The position numbers were made by a program, and so were the translations under genes. This document shows positions 36,420-44,477 of a stretch of 64,000 bases of DNA, one piece after another (position 1 is the stretch's first letter; every line of letters begins with the position of its first letter). Source of the DNA: Bacteroides acidifaciens (GTDB lineage Bacteria; Bacteroidota; Bacteroidia; Bacteroidales; Bacteroidaceae); NCBI RefSeq assembly GCF_024623065.1, contig NZ_JANJZR010000001.1, positions 1 to 64,000 on the forward strand. Reading direction: 5' to 3'. The notes beneath the pieces are model-generated. The model searched no databases, was not told where the DNA came from, and saw only the letters and a program-made list of their open reading frames with translations.

Positions 36420-36450
36420 TTGTTTTACACCTGATATTGTCGTATCTTTG
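36420..36450 (+). promoter_or_regulatory. Promoter of the HU-like gene
   Basis: TTG (36420-36422), 20 nt, TATCTTTG (36443-36450). The expected transcript start near 36456 leaves a leader of about 190 nt that contains the four-copy 22-bp array. Confidence 0.65.
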
Positions 36451-36470
36451 AAGAAACATCCCAACCGTTC

Positions 36471-36546
36471 CACTCCAGTGCACAAAACCGTCCACTACAG
36501 TAAAAAGTTCTGTCTACTAGAGTGCAAGGTTCTATCTACTGGAGTG
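36471..36546 (+). repeat. Four palindromic decamers at an exact 22-bp period
   Basis: CACTCCAGTG (36471), CACTACAGTA (36493), TACTAGAGTG (36515) and TACTGGAGTG (36537) fit the near-palindrome YACTnnAGTR and start exactly 22 bp apart, two helical turns. The outer copies extend into GTTCCACTCCAGTG and TACTGGAGTGGAAC, nearly reverse complements of each other. The array lies just downstream of the HU-like promoter. Regular spacing on one helix face suggests a protein-binding array such as iterons or an operator. Confidence 0.8.
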
Positions 36547-36646
36547 GAACGATAGAGATGTCGGTAAGAAAATAAAATAATGAAGGCAAGATAAAACGCC
36601 AACATCAGTAACATAACATATAAACCACCATTAAATTAGAACAGCA

Positions 36647-37258
36647 ATGGCAATACAATTCGAGTTTTATAAGAATCCCCAACCGGTAAAAGAAGGGGAA
36701 GAACCAAGTTACCACCCCCGTGTGGTAAATTTCCAGCATGTCACCACCCAGAGACTGGCAAGAGAAATCCACATGGCAACTACTTTCGGGAAATCAGAAG
36801 TGGAAGCTATGTTAATGGAACTAAGCAGATGCATGAGCAACCATCTGCGCGAAGGAGAAAGAGTACACTTGGATGGAATCGGCTATTTTCAAATCACACT
36901 GCAAGCTACCGAACCCATACACTCGCTTACCACCCGCGCAGACAAAGTAAAACTGAAATCCATCAGCTTCCAAGCTGACAGAGATTTGAAAAGTTCATGC
37001 ATGGCCACACACCTGCGACGTTCGAAATACAAACCGCATTCCGCCTCTCTCACAGAAGAAGAAATCGACCGGAAACTCACGGAATATTTTGCAACGCATC
37101 CCGTACTGACCCGCAGCAACATGCAGTCACTTTGTTGCTTCACCCAAAGCATGGCCAGCCGCCAAATACGCAGACTGAAAGCAGAAGGCAAGTTGCAAAA
37201 TATCGGGAAACCTACACAGCCTATTTATGTAGCGGGGTCGGGATACTATGAGAAATAA
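36647..37258 (+). CDS. HU-like DNA-binding protein
   Basis: A 203-residue protein of the HU-like family common in Bacteroides. Residues about 1-120 form the HU/IHF-like DNA-binding domain (MAIQFEFYKNP start, then MATTFGKSEVEAMLMELSRCM and VHLDGIGYFQITL). Residues about 130-200 look like a winged-helix unit (SMASRQIRRLKAEGKLQNIG). It is roughly twice the length of ordinary HU. It lies inside the long inverted repeat, and its stop region overlaps one TATGAGAAAT copy (37247-37256). It is divergent from the VapE-like gene, a pairing often found near Bacteroides polysaccharide loci. A role in binding the surrounding repeats is inference. Confidence 0.88.
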   Translation: MAIQFEFYKNPQPVKEGEEPSYHPRVVNFQHVTTQRLAREIHMATTFGKSEVEAMLMELSRCMSNHLREGERVHLDGIGYFQITLQATEPIHSLTTRADKVKLKSISFQADRDLKSSCMATHLRRSKYKPHSASLTEEEIDRKLTEYFATHPVLTRSNMQSLCCFTQSMASRQIRRLKAEGKLQNIGKPTQPIYVAGSGYYEK

Positions 37259-37279
37259 ACTCCGGCGAGTATGAGAAAT
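37247..37279 (+). repeat. Two TATGAGAAAT copies at the HU-like gene end
   Basis: Exact decamers at 37247-37256, overlapping the last codons of the HU-like gene, and 37270-37279. They belong to a set of nine exact copies; the others are at 36176, 36231, 36257, 36321, 37311, 37337 and 37392 (either strand). Confidence 0.75.
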
Positions 37280-37310
37280 AAGCAAAATCAGCGTCATTTT
37301 GCGGAAAAAC

Positions 37311-37406
37311 TATGAGAAATGCCATTCCGGAAAAGTATTTCTCATAGCCTATCCGCTTGATTGTCTTGATTTTGTATGAAATCTATGAGAATATGAGAAA
37401 TGAAAA
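37311..37406. repeat. Right arm of the 96-bp inverted repeat
   Basis: Reverse complement of the left arm: 36-bp block at 37311-37346 and 30-bp block at 37377-37406, both perfect, with an equal 30-nt spacer. The arm lies between the HU-like stop and the convergent PD-(D/E)XK ATPase gene. The two arms enclose 1,044 bp. Confidence 0.9.
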
Positions 37407-37428
37407 TAAGAAATACGCGTTAGAGGCG

Positions 37429-38982
37429 TCAATTTTCCACCAACCACTTCTCAATATTTCTCGTTTCAGTACTAAAGTTTATACCAATCTTAAAAAGTTT
37501 TCGTGAATCCGTTTCAAATGGTCGGGCATAGTGTTTGTCATTGATCTGTTGCAGAGCTTCTTCCGCTGTTCCATTCAATTTAAATTCCATGATGTAGATG
37601 AACTTGTCGGTCTGTAATATCATATCCACACGCCCTTCACTCGTATGATATTCCGCTTTCACATAAAAACCTAACAACTTATATACAATATAAAGTACAT
37701 TCTGATAATGCAACTCCAATTCACGTGCAAGTTCGTATGGAATATCGGAAAAGAAACTTTGTAGACGACGGAAAAAAGATTCGTAATCACCGGCACGTAC
37801 CTCACGAACAAAATTCCGAATCTCAAAAGGAGCTTCCACTTTATCCACATTCGCGTAATAAGGGAGCAGAAAACGAACAAAACCTTCCTCCACCTCACGA
37901 TTGGGAAAACCTAAACGATAAATATCAAACTCCTCATTATACCCTTTAATAGTAAGGTACCCGCTTTGGTATATTACCGGAATAGGATTGGTAGACTCTG
38001 AATCGATACTGTTAAGCACCTGAGTGTCGGTTTCTTCATGAGCCATCCGGTGCAAATCATAATTATGTTTCTTCAGCAACTCCACCAAATAGGTAGGAGT
38101 ACCCGTTTCAAACCAGTAGCTTTTAAACTCATTCCTATCAAAAGCCAAAAGCAGACTGAAGGGGTTGTACATTCCTTTGGAATTGTGCGTGAAATGATAA
38201 CCATCATACATTTCTTTCAATCGGGCACAGACCTCTTCATACGTCATTCCCCGCGCATCTGCAAATTCATGGAGCTCAGCACCTAGGTTATCATATAATT
38301 CCTGTTCGCTCACGCCACAAATATCCACATACTTATTCCACATTGAAATGTCATTCAGGTTATTCAAATCACTGAACACGCTAACCTTACCGAACTTGGT
38401 AACTCCCGTCAACATAGCAAACTTAATACAGCCGTCCTGACTTTTCAATGCACCATAGAAAGCTTTCAATATATTACGGAAACTCTTTTGCAAGGCATCA
38501 TTACCAATGGCCTGCAACATCGGCTTGTCATACTCATCCACAAGAATAGCCACACGCTGTCCTTCCTGTCGGCAGGCACGTTTAATAATCCCTTCAAAAC
38601 GCATCGCTAAGGATCTCTCTGAGGGCTCCGCACCATATATCTTCTCCCATTCCACCAATGCCCCGTTGAGCTTGTTCTCCAAACTTTCCGGAGTATCGTA
38701 TTTTTCCGTATTAAGATCAAGATGTAAAACGGGATATTTTACCCAATCTTTTTCCAGTTTCTCCATAGCCAGCCCTTCAAAGAGCTCCCGCTTTCCTTGA
38801 AAGTAGGCTTCCAGCGTAGAAATGAGCAGACTTTTGCCAAAACGGCGCGGACGACTCAGAAAATAATAGCGCCCAGTTTTTACTAACTGATAAACCATTG
38901 CCGTTTTATCAATATAAAAATAGCCATCATTACGAAGACTTTCAAAGTTTTGCACACCAATAGGGTAAATCTTGCTGCTCAT
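37429..38982 (-). CDS. AAA-ATPase-like protein with PD-(D/E)XK nuclease domain
   Basis: A 517-residue protein of the AAA-ATPase_like (PF09820) plus PDDEXK_9 (PF08011) type, very abundant in Bacteroidetes and of unknown role. The N-terminus reads KIYPIGVQNFESLRNDGYFYIDKT. The P-loop is RPRRFGKSLLISTL near residue 45, and a Walker B-like AILVDEYDKP lies near 145. The C-terminal nuclease-like core is EGRVDMIL followed by YIMEFKLNG, giving the D and ExK residues. A -7 box lies at 39010-39017. A short remnant of a second copy of this gene's 5' end lies at 39681-39713. Confidence 0.88.
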   Translation of the reverse strand: MSSKIYPIGVQNFESLRNDGYFYIDKTAMVYQLVKTGRYYFLSRPRRFGKSLLISTLEAYFQGKRELFEGLAMEKLEKDWVKYPVLHLDLNTEKYDTPESLENKLNGALVEWEKIYGAEPSERSLAMRFEGIIKRACRQEGQRVAILVDEYDKPMLQAIGNDALQKSFRNILKAFYGALKSQDGCIKFAMLTGVTKFGKVSVFSDLNNLNDISMWNKYVDICGVSEQELYDNLGAELHEFADARGMTYEEVCARLKEMYDGYHFTHNSKGMYNPFSLLLAFDRNEFKSYWFETGTPTYLVELLKKHNYDLHRMAHEETDTQVLNSIDSESTNPIPVIYQSGYLTIKGYNEEFDIYRLGFPNREVEEGFVRFLLPYYANVDKVEAPFEIRNFVREVRAGDYESFFRRLQSFFSDIPYELARELELHYQNVLYIVYKLLGFYVKAEYHTSEGRVDMILQTDKFIYIMEFKLNGTAEEALQQINDKHYARPFETDSRKLFKIGINFSTETRNIEKWLVEN

Positions 38983-39009
38983 ATTTCATTGGATTTAGTT
39001 TACATAACA

Positions 39010-39017
39010 CAAATATA
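39010..39017 (-). promoter_or_regulatory. -7 box of the PD-(D/E)XK ATPase gene
   Basis: TATATTTG on the minus strand, 28 nt before the ATG at 38982. Confidence 0.5.
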
Positions 39018-39097
39018 TACAGAAATATCTATATTGTAGCAATTTATACAGGGAAAGAATTATAAAATTAAGATATAACACATGGACTTTGAATATA

Positions 39098-39582
39098 TCA
39101 ATACAAGAAACCAACAACCCAAATCGGCAACTTACACCTGTAAGGTGTTTCTATTCCATCAGCTAAAATATAGGAATCAGGCACATCCGCTATCTGGTCA
39201 TACGTTTTACCTTCACCGCCAACTCCCAAAGTATATTTCCCATTAACTCTATATACCTTATCTCCTTGCTCCAGGTCGGATATTTATGCACCTCATCCAA
39301 GAAAAGATGCTTCCCACCATTTTTCACGAATACATCCACCAACTCCAACAAAGTATGATTGGAGAAATAAACAGAATCTAGCGTACAATAGAGCACTTCC
39401 CTACTATAAATCTCATAATGCTGCTTCATATACTGCAGCATTAAAGTAGTCTTTCCCACACCTCGTGGCCCTTTAATAGCAATCAACTGGGCATCCCAAT
39501 TGATCTGATACATCAATGTCCTTATTATCCCAGTCGATGTCAGCGACAACAAACGGTCTTGTTTAGCAAAAAGAGTTTCCAT
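39098..39582 (-). pseudogene. AAA_14/DUF4143 ATPase, internally deleted and frameshifted
   Basis: The first 130 codons encode the start of an AAA_14-type ATPase: IAIKGPRGVGKTTLMLQYM as Walker A and HLFLDEVHKYPTW as Walker B. After about residue 125 the frame runs into a stop at 39190. In the +1 frame the sequence continues as DQIADVPDSYILADGIE and ends PIWVVGFLY at 39098, which matches the usual C-terminal end of the family. About 240 residues of the middle are missing. It is non-functional as an ATPase. It lies at the boundary of the accessory island and the glycosyltransferase block. Confidence 0.8.
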
Positions 39583-39626
39583 AAATTCTTATATCTTAGT
39601 ACTTTCAAAGACAAAGACAATCATTT

Positions 39627-39675
39627 GCTGTTTGCAAACAGCATTTTTAATCACTTTTTGCTGTTTGCGAACAGC
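39627..39675. promoter_or_regulatory. Two 16-bp palindromes, probable operators
   Basis: GCTGTTTGCAAACAGC (39627-39642) is a perfect palindrome; GCTGTTTGCGAACAGC (39660-39675) differs at one position. They are 33 bp apart, three helical turns, upstream of the AAA_14 pseudogene start at 39582. Spacing and symmetry suggest a dimeric repressor site. Confidence 0.65.
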
Positions 39676-39680
39676 AATCA

Positions 39681-39713
39681 AGCTCCCAAACTCTGCACAC
39701 CGATAGGGTAAAT
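39681..39713 (-). pseudogene. Remnant of a PD-(D/E)XK ATPase 5' end
   Basis: Minus-strand translation gives IYPIGVQSLGA followed by a stop, matching the N-terminal IYPIGVQNFE of the intact gene at 37429-38982. Only about 11 codons survive. It shows that a second copy once stood here. Confidence 0.6.
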
Positions 39714-39854
39714 CTATTTTCTATAAAAGAAATAAACTGATTCCTATTTAGGGATTAGTTTAGTTACTTCAAATAAAGTATTTATTGCGCAACAACAAAT
39801 ACTTCTTATTTTTCATTTTGATCATTTTTAACAGATTCTTAACAAAAAAAATAA

Positions 39855-39862
39855 TAGATTTG
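39855..39862 (+). promoter_or_regulatory. -7 box of the first glycosyltransferase gene
   Basis: TAGATTTG fits TAnnTTTG, 53 nt before the ATG at 39916. Confidence 0.5.
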
Positions 39863-39915
39863 TAAGATATAATCAAGATATCAATATGCATCATTATTGC
39901 TAACAGAAATAAAAA

Positions 39916-40716
39916 ATGAGAAGAAAGTTAATTCGCAAATACCAAGCATTCAATCAGGACTTCCAAAGGTCTAAAGAACTATTTCTTAAATGGTTTATTC
40001 CCGAAATTAAAAAAAGATTTTTGGGAGTAAAAAGAATAAACTATAAAGACATCCCTATCATTATTAACAACTACAACCGTTTGGAAATGCTAACAAAGTT
40101 AATCCATGGTTTAGAAAATAAAGGATACCACAATCTATATATCATCGATAACCAATCAACATATCCCCCACTATTAGAATACTATACAAAAATACCATAC
40201 CCTGTATATATGCTAAATAAAAATGTCGGGCATCTGGCATTATGGAAGACCGGCATATTCAAGCAGTTCAAAGATTCTTATTATGCATACACCGATTCGG
40301 ATCTGGAAATCCTTCCTGATTGTCCTGACGATTTTATTGAGAAATTCATTTTATTACTACAAAAATATCCAAAAGCGTTAAAGGTTGGATTTTCAATATG
40401 CATAAACGATTTACCTGACCATTATAAATTAAAAGAGAAAGTTATAGAATGGGAAAGTATTTTCTGGAAAGAAGAGATAGAACCTAATATTTTCAAAGCA
40501 TTAATAGATACGACCTTTGCCGTATATAAGCCCTATTTTGTCGGAGAGCCTATTGACCCAGATTGTTTCTGTATTCGAACCGGATTTCCTTATTCCGTGA
40601 GACACTTACCTTGGTATATTAACAACGACAACATGTCCAAAGAGGAGCTATATTATTTGGAACATATTAAAACATTGACTCACTGGTCCAAACAAAATAA
40701 AGTTAAAACAGATTAG
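39916..40716 (+). CDS. Family 2-like glycosyltransferase
   Basis: A 266-residue cytoplasmic transferase. After a basic N-terminal region of about 45 residues the GT-A fold starts with DIPIIINNYNRLEMLTKLI and LYIIDNQST; the DXD-like motif is YAYTDSDLEILPD near residue 135. There is no membrane helix. It is the first gene of the AT-rich part of the LOS-type locus. It is monocistronic, with a promoter at 39855 and a 342-nt gap after it. Sugar and linkage cannot be read from the sequence. Confidence 0.82.
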   Translation: MRRKLIRKYQAFNQDFQRSKELFLKWFIPEIKKRFLGVKRINYKDIPIIINNYNRLEMLTKLIHGLENKGYHNLYIIDNQSTYPPLLEYYTKIPYPVYMLNKNVGHLALWKTGIFKQFKDSYYAYTDSDLEILPDCPDDFIEKFILLLQKYPKALKVGFSICINDLPDHYKLKEKVIEWESIFWKEEIEPNIFKALIDTTFAVYKPYFVGEPIDPDCFCIRTGFPYSVRHLPWYINNDNMSKEELYYLEHIKTLTHWSKQNKVKTD

Positions 40717-41058
40717 ACTTACGATTTATTGCGTATCTTTAATACCATGAATTGTAACAAGCATAAAGATAAGCCCAAGAGTTTCCGTGCATTGTCTGAA
40801 ATATATTATTCTGCGTCTGGACCTTGAGATTATAATTATCAAAAACGAGTGTTGGTTAAAAGCCAAATCTTTCATTGATAATATATTCACAATGTTGTGC
40901 TACTCTACCTAATCTAAGAACCTAAAAAAGAAAAATTCTACAGTTTATTTTGCAATCAGCAACATGCCAGTACAGTTTTCCATCACAAAAGTCTGCAAAT
41001 ACAATATTTAAACAAACTTAGTGTGTATATTTGCAAAACTTAATTGATAGCAATAAAA
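40717..41058. other. Gap with one 26-codon frame and a promoter
   Basis: A short frame at 40747-40827 (plus) encodes 26 residues ending SEIYYSASGP and follows TATCTTTA at 40734-40741. It may be the 5' scrap of a lost gene; no family is recognised. The rest of the gap to 41025 holds nothing that I can identify. The -7 box for the next gene is at 41026-41033. Confidence 0.4.
41026..41033 (+). promoter_or_regulatory. -7 box for the 41059 glycosyltransferase pair
   Basis: TATATTTG, a full TAnnTTTG match, 25 nt before the ATG at 41059. It probably drives 41059-44393, three genes in series. Confidence 0.55.
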
Positions 41059-41988
41059 ATGAAGAAATTAGCAATTATCATACCAGCTTATAAACCACGT
41101 TTTTTGCGAGAAACACTTGATTCCATCGCTAAACAAAACAACCACGACTTTACCGTATACATAGGTGATGATGCAAGTCCCTACCAATTAGAGACCATAG
41201 TAGATCAATACAAAAACAAATTTGACATCATATATCATCGTTTTGAACAAAATATGGGTAAGAAAGACCTACCCGGCCATTGGGAACGATGTATATTATT
41301 GTCAGAAGAAGAATTTATATGGCTTTTTTCAGATGACGACTTAATGCCCTTTGACGGAGTAGCACGTGTAATTCAAGCTTTACAAAAACATTCTGGTGGA
41401 AAATATATATTCCGTTTCCCTTTAGAAGTAGTTGACGAGTATGGTAAACTTAAGTATAAAAATCCTCCTTTTAAAACCGATTTAATTTCTGGATATGAAT
41501 TCTTATTAGATAAATTATCTGGAAAAATTAGTTCTGCTGCCTGTGAGTATGTATTTAGTCGAACAGTATGGGAACAAACAGGAGGATTTATAAAATTCCC
41601 TCTGGCTTGGTGCACCGATGATGCAACATGGGCTAAATTTGCAGAATTTACAGGAGGAATAATTTCTTTACCTGGCAATCCCGTCAGTTGGAGAAATGCC
41701 GAAGGAGAAAATATATCAAACTCCACTCATTTCAATAAAGAGAAGATTAGTGCAACAATACTTTTCATTGAATGGATCGGCATAAACTATCATTCTCATC
41801 TTAACGAAAAGAAATTCAAAAAAGCAATCAAATGTTATATACATAAATTCTTACATCATTCATTAAAGAATGATTTTAGTGTACATGACCTTTTACATTT
41901 ATGCAATGCTCTAAGAAAACTCACACCAAATGTATCTTTGCAAGTTTTAATTCATCATATTTGGAAAAAAATAATATCAAAAAAATGA
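41059..41988 (+). CDS. Family 2 glycosyltransferase
   Basis: A 309-residue GT-A enzyme. The N-terminus is MKKLAIIIPAYKPRFLRETL, the nucleotide-binding part has FTVYIGDDASP, and the metal-binding motif is WLFSDDDLMPFDGV near residue 95. A TTG-started longer frame exists, but ATG 41059 gives the standard start and suits the -7 box. It ends in an ATGA overlap with the next gene (41985-41988), so the two are translationally coupled. Acceptor unknown. Confidence 0.88.
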   Translation: MKKLAIIIPAYKPRFLRETLDSIAKQNNHDFTVYIGDDASPYQLETIVDQYKNKFDIIYHRFEQNMGKKDLPGHWERCILLSEEEFIWLFSDDDLMPFDGVARVIQALQKHSGGKYIFRFPLEVVDEYGKLKYKNPPFKTDLISGYEFLLDKLSGKISSAACEYVFSRTVWEQTGGFIKFPLAWCTDDATWAKFAEFTGGIISLPGNPVSWRNAEGENISNSTHFNKEKISATILFIEWIGINYHSHLNEKKFKKAIKCYIHKFLHHSLKNDFSVHDLLHLCNALRKLTPNVSLQVLIHHIWKKIISKK

Positions 41989-43283
41989 AAATACTATTTA
42001 TCATTCCGTATATACCATTCCCCCTGAATTCAGGAGGAAATCAAGCTTTCTTCAATATGGTAGATTACCTCCGCCATAAAATGGATGTATCTATTTTGCT
42101 ACAAGTGCAATACGCTTCAGAAGCATACGACATAAGCAAATTAAAAGAAATATGGGATAACGTAACTTTTTTTGTATTTACAAAAAAAGATGATAAGCAA
42201 CCTAAAGTACACCATCCATTCTACTACAAATGGCTCATTAAGACAAAACAATCTATAGAACGAAAAATAAGACGTCAAATTATTCCTGAAAACATTGTTT
42301 TTACGCCCGGTTTTATACGTCAAGAATCTACACTATCAACCTCTATATTCAAAGAATTAGATGTAGATTATATAAAGTATGTCACAGAAGTTGCTACATA
42401 CGGCTTTGACATCATTCAAGTTGAGTTTTATAAATTAATCTCCTTAGGATACTTACTTCCCTCCAATACACAAACAATTTTTGTACATCATGAAATTAGA
42501 TATATTCGAAATGAAAATGAAATGCAACTGTTTCCAAGAATCACTAAGAGCGACCAATTTATATATCATATCGCAAAAGACTTTGAACGGTTTGCCTTAC
42601 AACATTACAAGCACATAATTACTTTAACCGAGATTGACCGACAAATTCTAACTAAGTTTTTAGGGCAAAATAATCGCATTTACACTTCTCCTGCAGTAAT
42701 ACAAACAGATATGGATACACCGCCTCAATTCATACCTTGTACAAGCAACAGATTGACATTTGTAGGAAGTGAAACCCATTATCCAAATCTAGATGCTCTC
42801 ATTTGGTTCTGCAAGGAAATTGCACCATACTTACGTAAACAAAATTTTACTTTCACTTTACAGGTAGTAGGTAAATGGAAAACCCACATAAAGGAGCTTC
42901 AACATAGTTGTCCAGAAATGGAAGCAGTTGGGTATATAAAAGACTTACCATCCTTTCTTAAAGGAAGTATTGCGCTCGTTCCCATTCGTATAGGTAGTGG
43001 GATGAGAATGAAAATCTTAGAAGCTGTTTCGGCAGATATTCCATTTATAACCACTACAAAAGGAGTTGAAGGAATTGACCTTCTCGATAAAGAAGAATAT
43101 TTAAAAGCTGATAGTGCTACAGAGTTTGCAGATGCTATTATTACTCTCTCTCAAAATACTGAGTTACAAGAGAAACTAGTAAAGCAAGCTAAAAGTAAAA
43201 TGAAAGATATATACAATCCTTCAAACATGCTCGAACAAAGATTCGACATCTACAAACAGATATTAAACGAGCCTAACAAATAA
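41985..43283 (+). CDS. Family 4 (GT-B) glycosyltransferase
   Basis: A 432-residue GT-B retaining transferase. It starts MKILFIIPYIPFPLNSGGNQ, with the N-terminal Rossmann domain to about residue 210. The C-terminal domain has LTFVGSETHYPN, then GYIKDLPSFLKGSIALVPIRIGSGMRMKILEA near residue 330, with the GSGMRMKILEA segment typical of GT4/GT1 donor sites. ATG 41985 is chosen by the 4-nt overlap with the upstream stop. It is followed after 36 nt by a GT2 gene. Confidence 0.87.
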   Translation: MKILFIIPYIPFPLNSGGNQAFFNMVDYLRHKMDVSILLQVQYASEAYDISKLKEIWDNVTFFVFTKKDDKQPKVHHPFYYKWLIKTKQSIERKIRRQIIPENIVFTPGFIRQESTLSTSIFKELDVDYIKYVTEVATYGFDIIQVEFYKLISLGYLLPSNTQTIFVHHEIRYIRNENEMQLFPRITKSDQFIYHIAKDFERFALQHYKHIITLTEIDRQILTKFLGQNNRIYTSPAVIQTDMDTPPQFIPCTSNRLTFVGSETHYPNLDALIWFCKEIAPYLRKQNFTFTLQVVGKWKTHIKELQHSCPEMEAVGYIKDLPSFLKGSIALVPIRIGSGMRMKILEAVSADIPFITTTKGVEGIDLLDKEEYLKADSATEFADAIITLSQNTELQEKLVKQAKSKMKDIYNPSNMLEQRFDIYKQILNEPNK

Positions 43284-43319
43284 ATCAATCGCTAATTTCA
43301 CTATATCAACTTTTATTAA

Positions 43320-44393
43320 ATGAAGCCATTTATCTCTATTATCATCCCGGTCTATAACGTAGCACCTTTTATAAAAAGTTGCTTGCACTCGGTTCTCAAT
43401 CAAACATATAAAAATATAGAAATTATTATTATCAACGACAAGACAACAGACGAAAGCATATCTATTATAAAAGATGTACTACAAAAAGAAGCGCCATCAT
43501 TTCCAATCAAGATAATAGAACATGCCGAGAATAAAGGTTTGTCTTCCGCACGTAATACAGGAATCAAAAACAGCAGGGGAGAGTATCTATATTTCTTGGA
43601 CAGTGACGATGAAATTTCCACGGACTGTATTGAAACTTTATCTAACAGAGCCAAGATATCATGTGCTGATATAGTAATCGGCGATTATATAGTACAAGGT
43701 TCTTCAGACTTTTTTCCTCCTCTTGAACTTGGGACATCTATCATTAAAGGGAACTCAAAAATAATTCAAGCATATATGCAAGAAAAGTTTTATGTGATGG
43801 CATGGAACAAATTAGTTAGAAAAGAGTTTATTGTTAAAAACAATCTATACTTCAAAAATAATTTAATACACGAAGACTGTCTCTGGAGTTTTCAATGCGC
43901 ATGTAAAGCTGAAATAATAGACATAATAAAACAAACAACCTATATTTACAAAATTCAAAAAAAATCAATAACATCTACCCTCACATTTGAAAAAGACTTT
44001 CAAATGTACAAAATCATATTAACAGAAATCACAAATTACGCCAACAGTCTCCATCTTTTAAACAATAAAGATGTATTTTCTTTTATCGAAGAAGAAAAAC
44101 TTCGCTTATTACGTAAGTGTATATACGCAGAACACACTGATTATATACCCACACTATACACGCTAATTCGTTTATTACCTCATGCAAAGCATTATAAAAT
44201 TCTTTATTGGGAGCTTTTCAACGTACGAAATTTAATTCGTGATGCACATTATTTCTTTTCTCCCCGCCTCGCAGAGAGTTACTATAAAAGTGTACCAGAG
44301 ATGCAAAACAAATACTCTTCCAAAAAACGTAAGGCTATAGGATTCTATAAGCACCTTATAAAATTACTAATATGCGATATCCGAAACAAATGA
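43320..44393 (+). CDS. Family 2 glycosyltransferase
   Basis: A 357-residue GT-A transferase: ISIIIPVYNVAPFIKSCL at the N-terminus, IIIINDKTTDES, then the DXD motif in YLYFLDSDDEIS near residue 97 and VMAWNKLVRKEF near 160. The C-terminal 130 residues are helical and basic, as in capsule and O-antigen GT2 enzymes. It is the last of three co-directional genes and converges on the GT4 gene at 44478. It is similar in layout to the gene at 45752 and could be a paralogue. Confidence 0.88.
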   Translation: MKPFISIIIPVYNVAPFIKSCLHSVLNQTYKNIEIIIINDKTTDESISIIKDVLQKEAPSFPIKIIEHAENKGLSSARNTGIKNSRGEYLYFLDSDDEISTDCIETLSNRAKISCADIVIGDYIVQGSSDFFPPLELGTSIIKGNSKIIQAYMQEKFYVMAWNKLVRKEFIVKNNLYFKNNLIHEDCLWSFQCACKAEIIDIIKQTTYIYKIQKKSITSTLTFEKDFQMYKIILTEITNYANSLHLLNNKDVFSFIEEEKLRLLRKCIYAEHTDYIPTLYTLIRLLPHAKHYKILYWELFNVRNLIRDAHYFFSPRLAESYYKSVPEMQNKYSSKKRKAIGFYKHLIKLLICDIRNK

Positions 44394-44477
44394 CACCAAA
44401 AATATAAATCAAGCAAATAAGGGCATTTAAAATATAAATCATTTGCTATCATAACAGCAAGCGACTATACTCTTCAA

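Noticed and set aside
36171..37406. The inverted repeat as terminal repeats of a conventional insertion sequence.
   Set aside because: The enclosed gene is an HU-like protein, not a transposase, the repeats have internal spaced blocks, and no target duplication is visible outside them.
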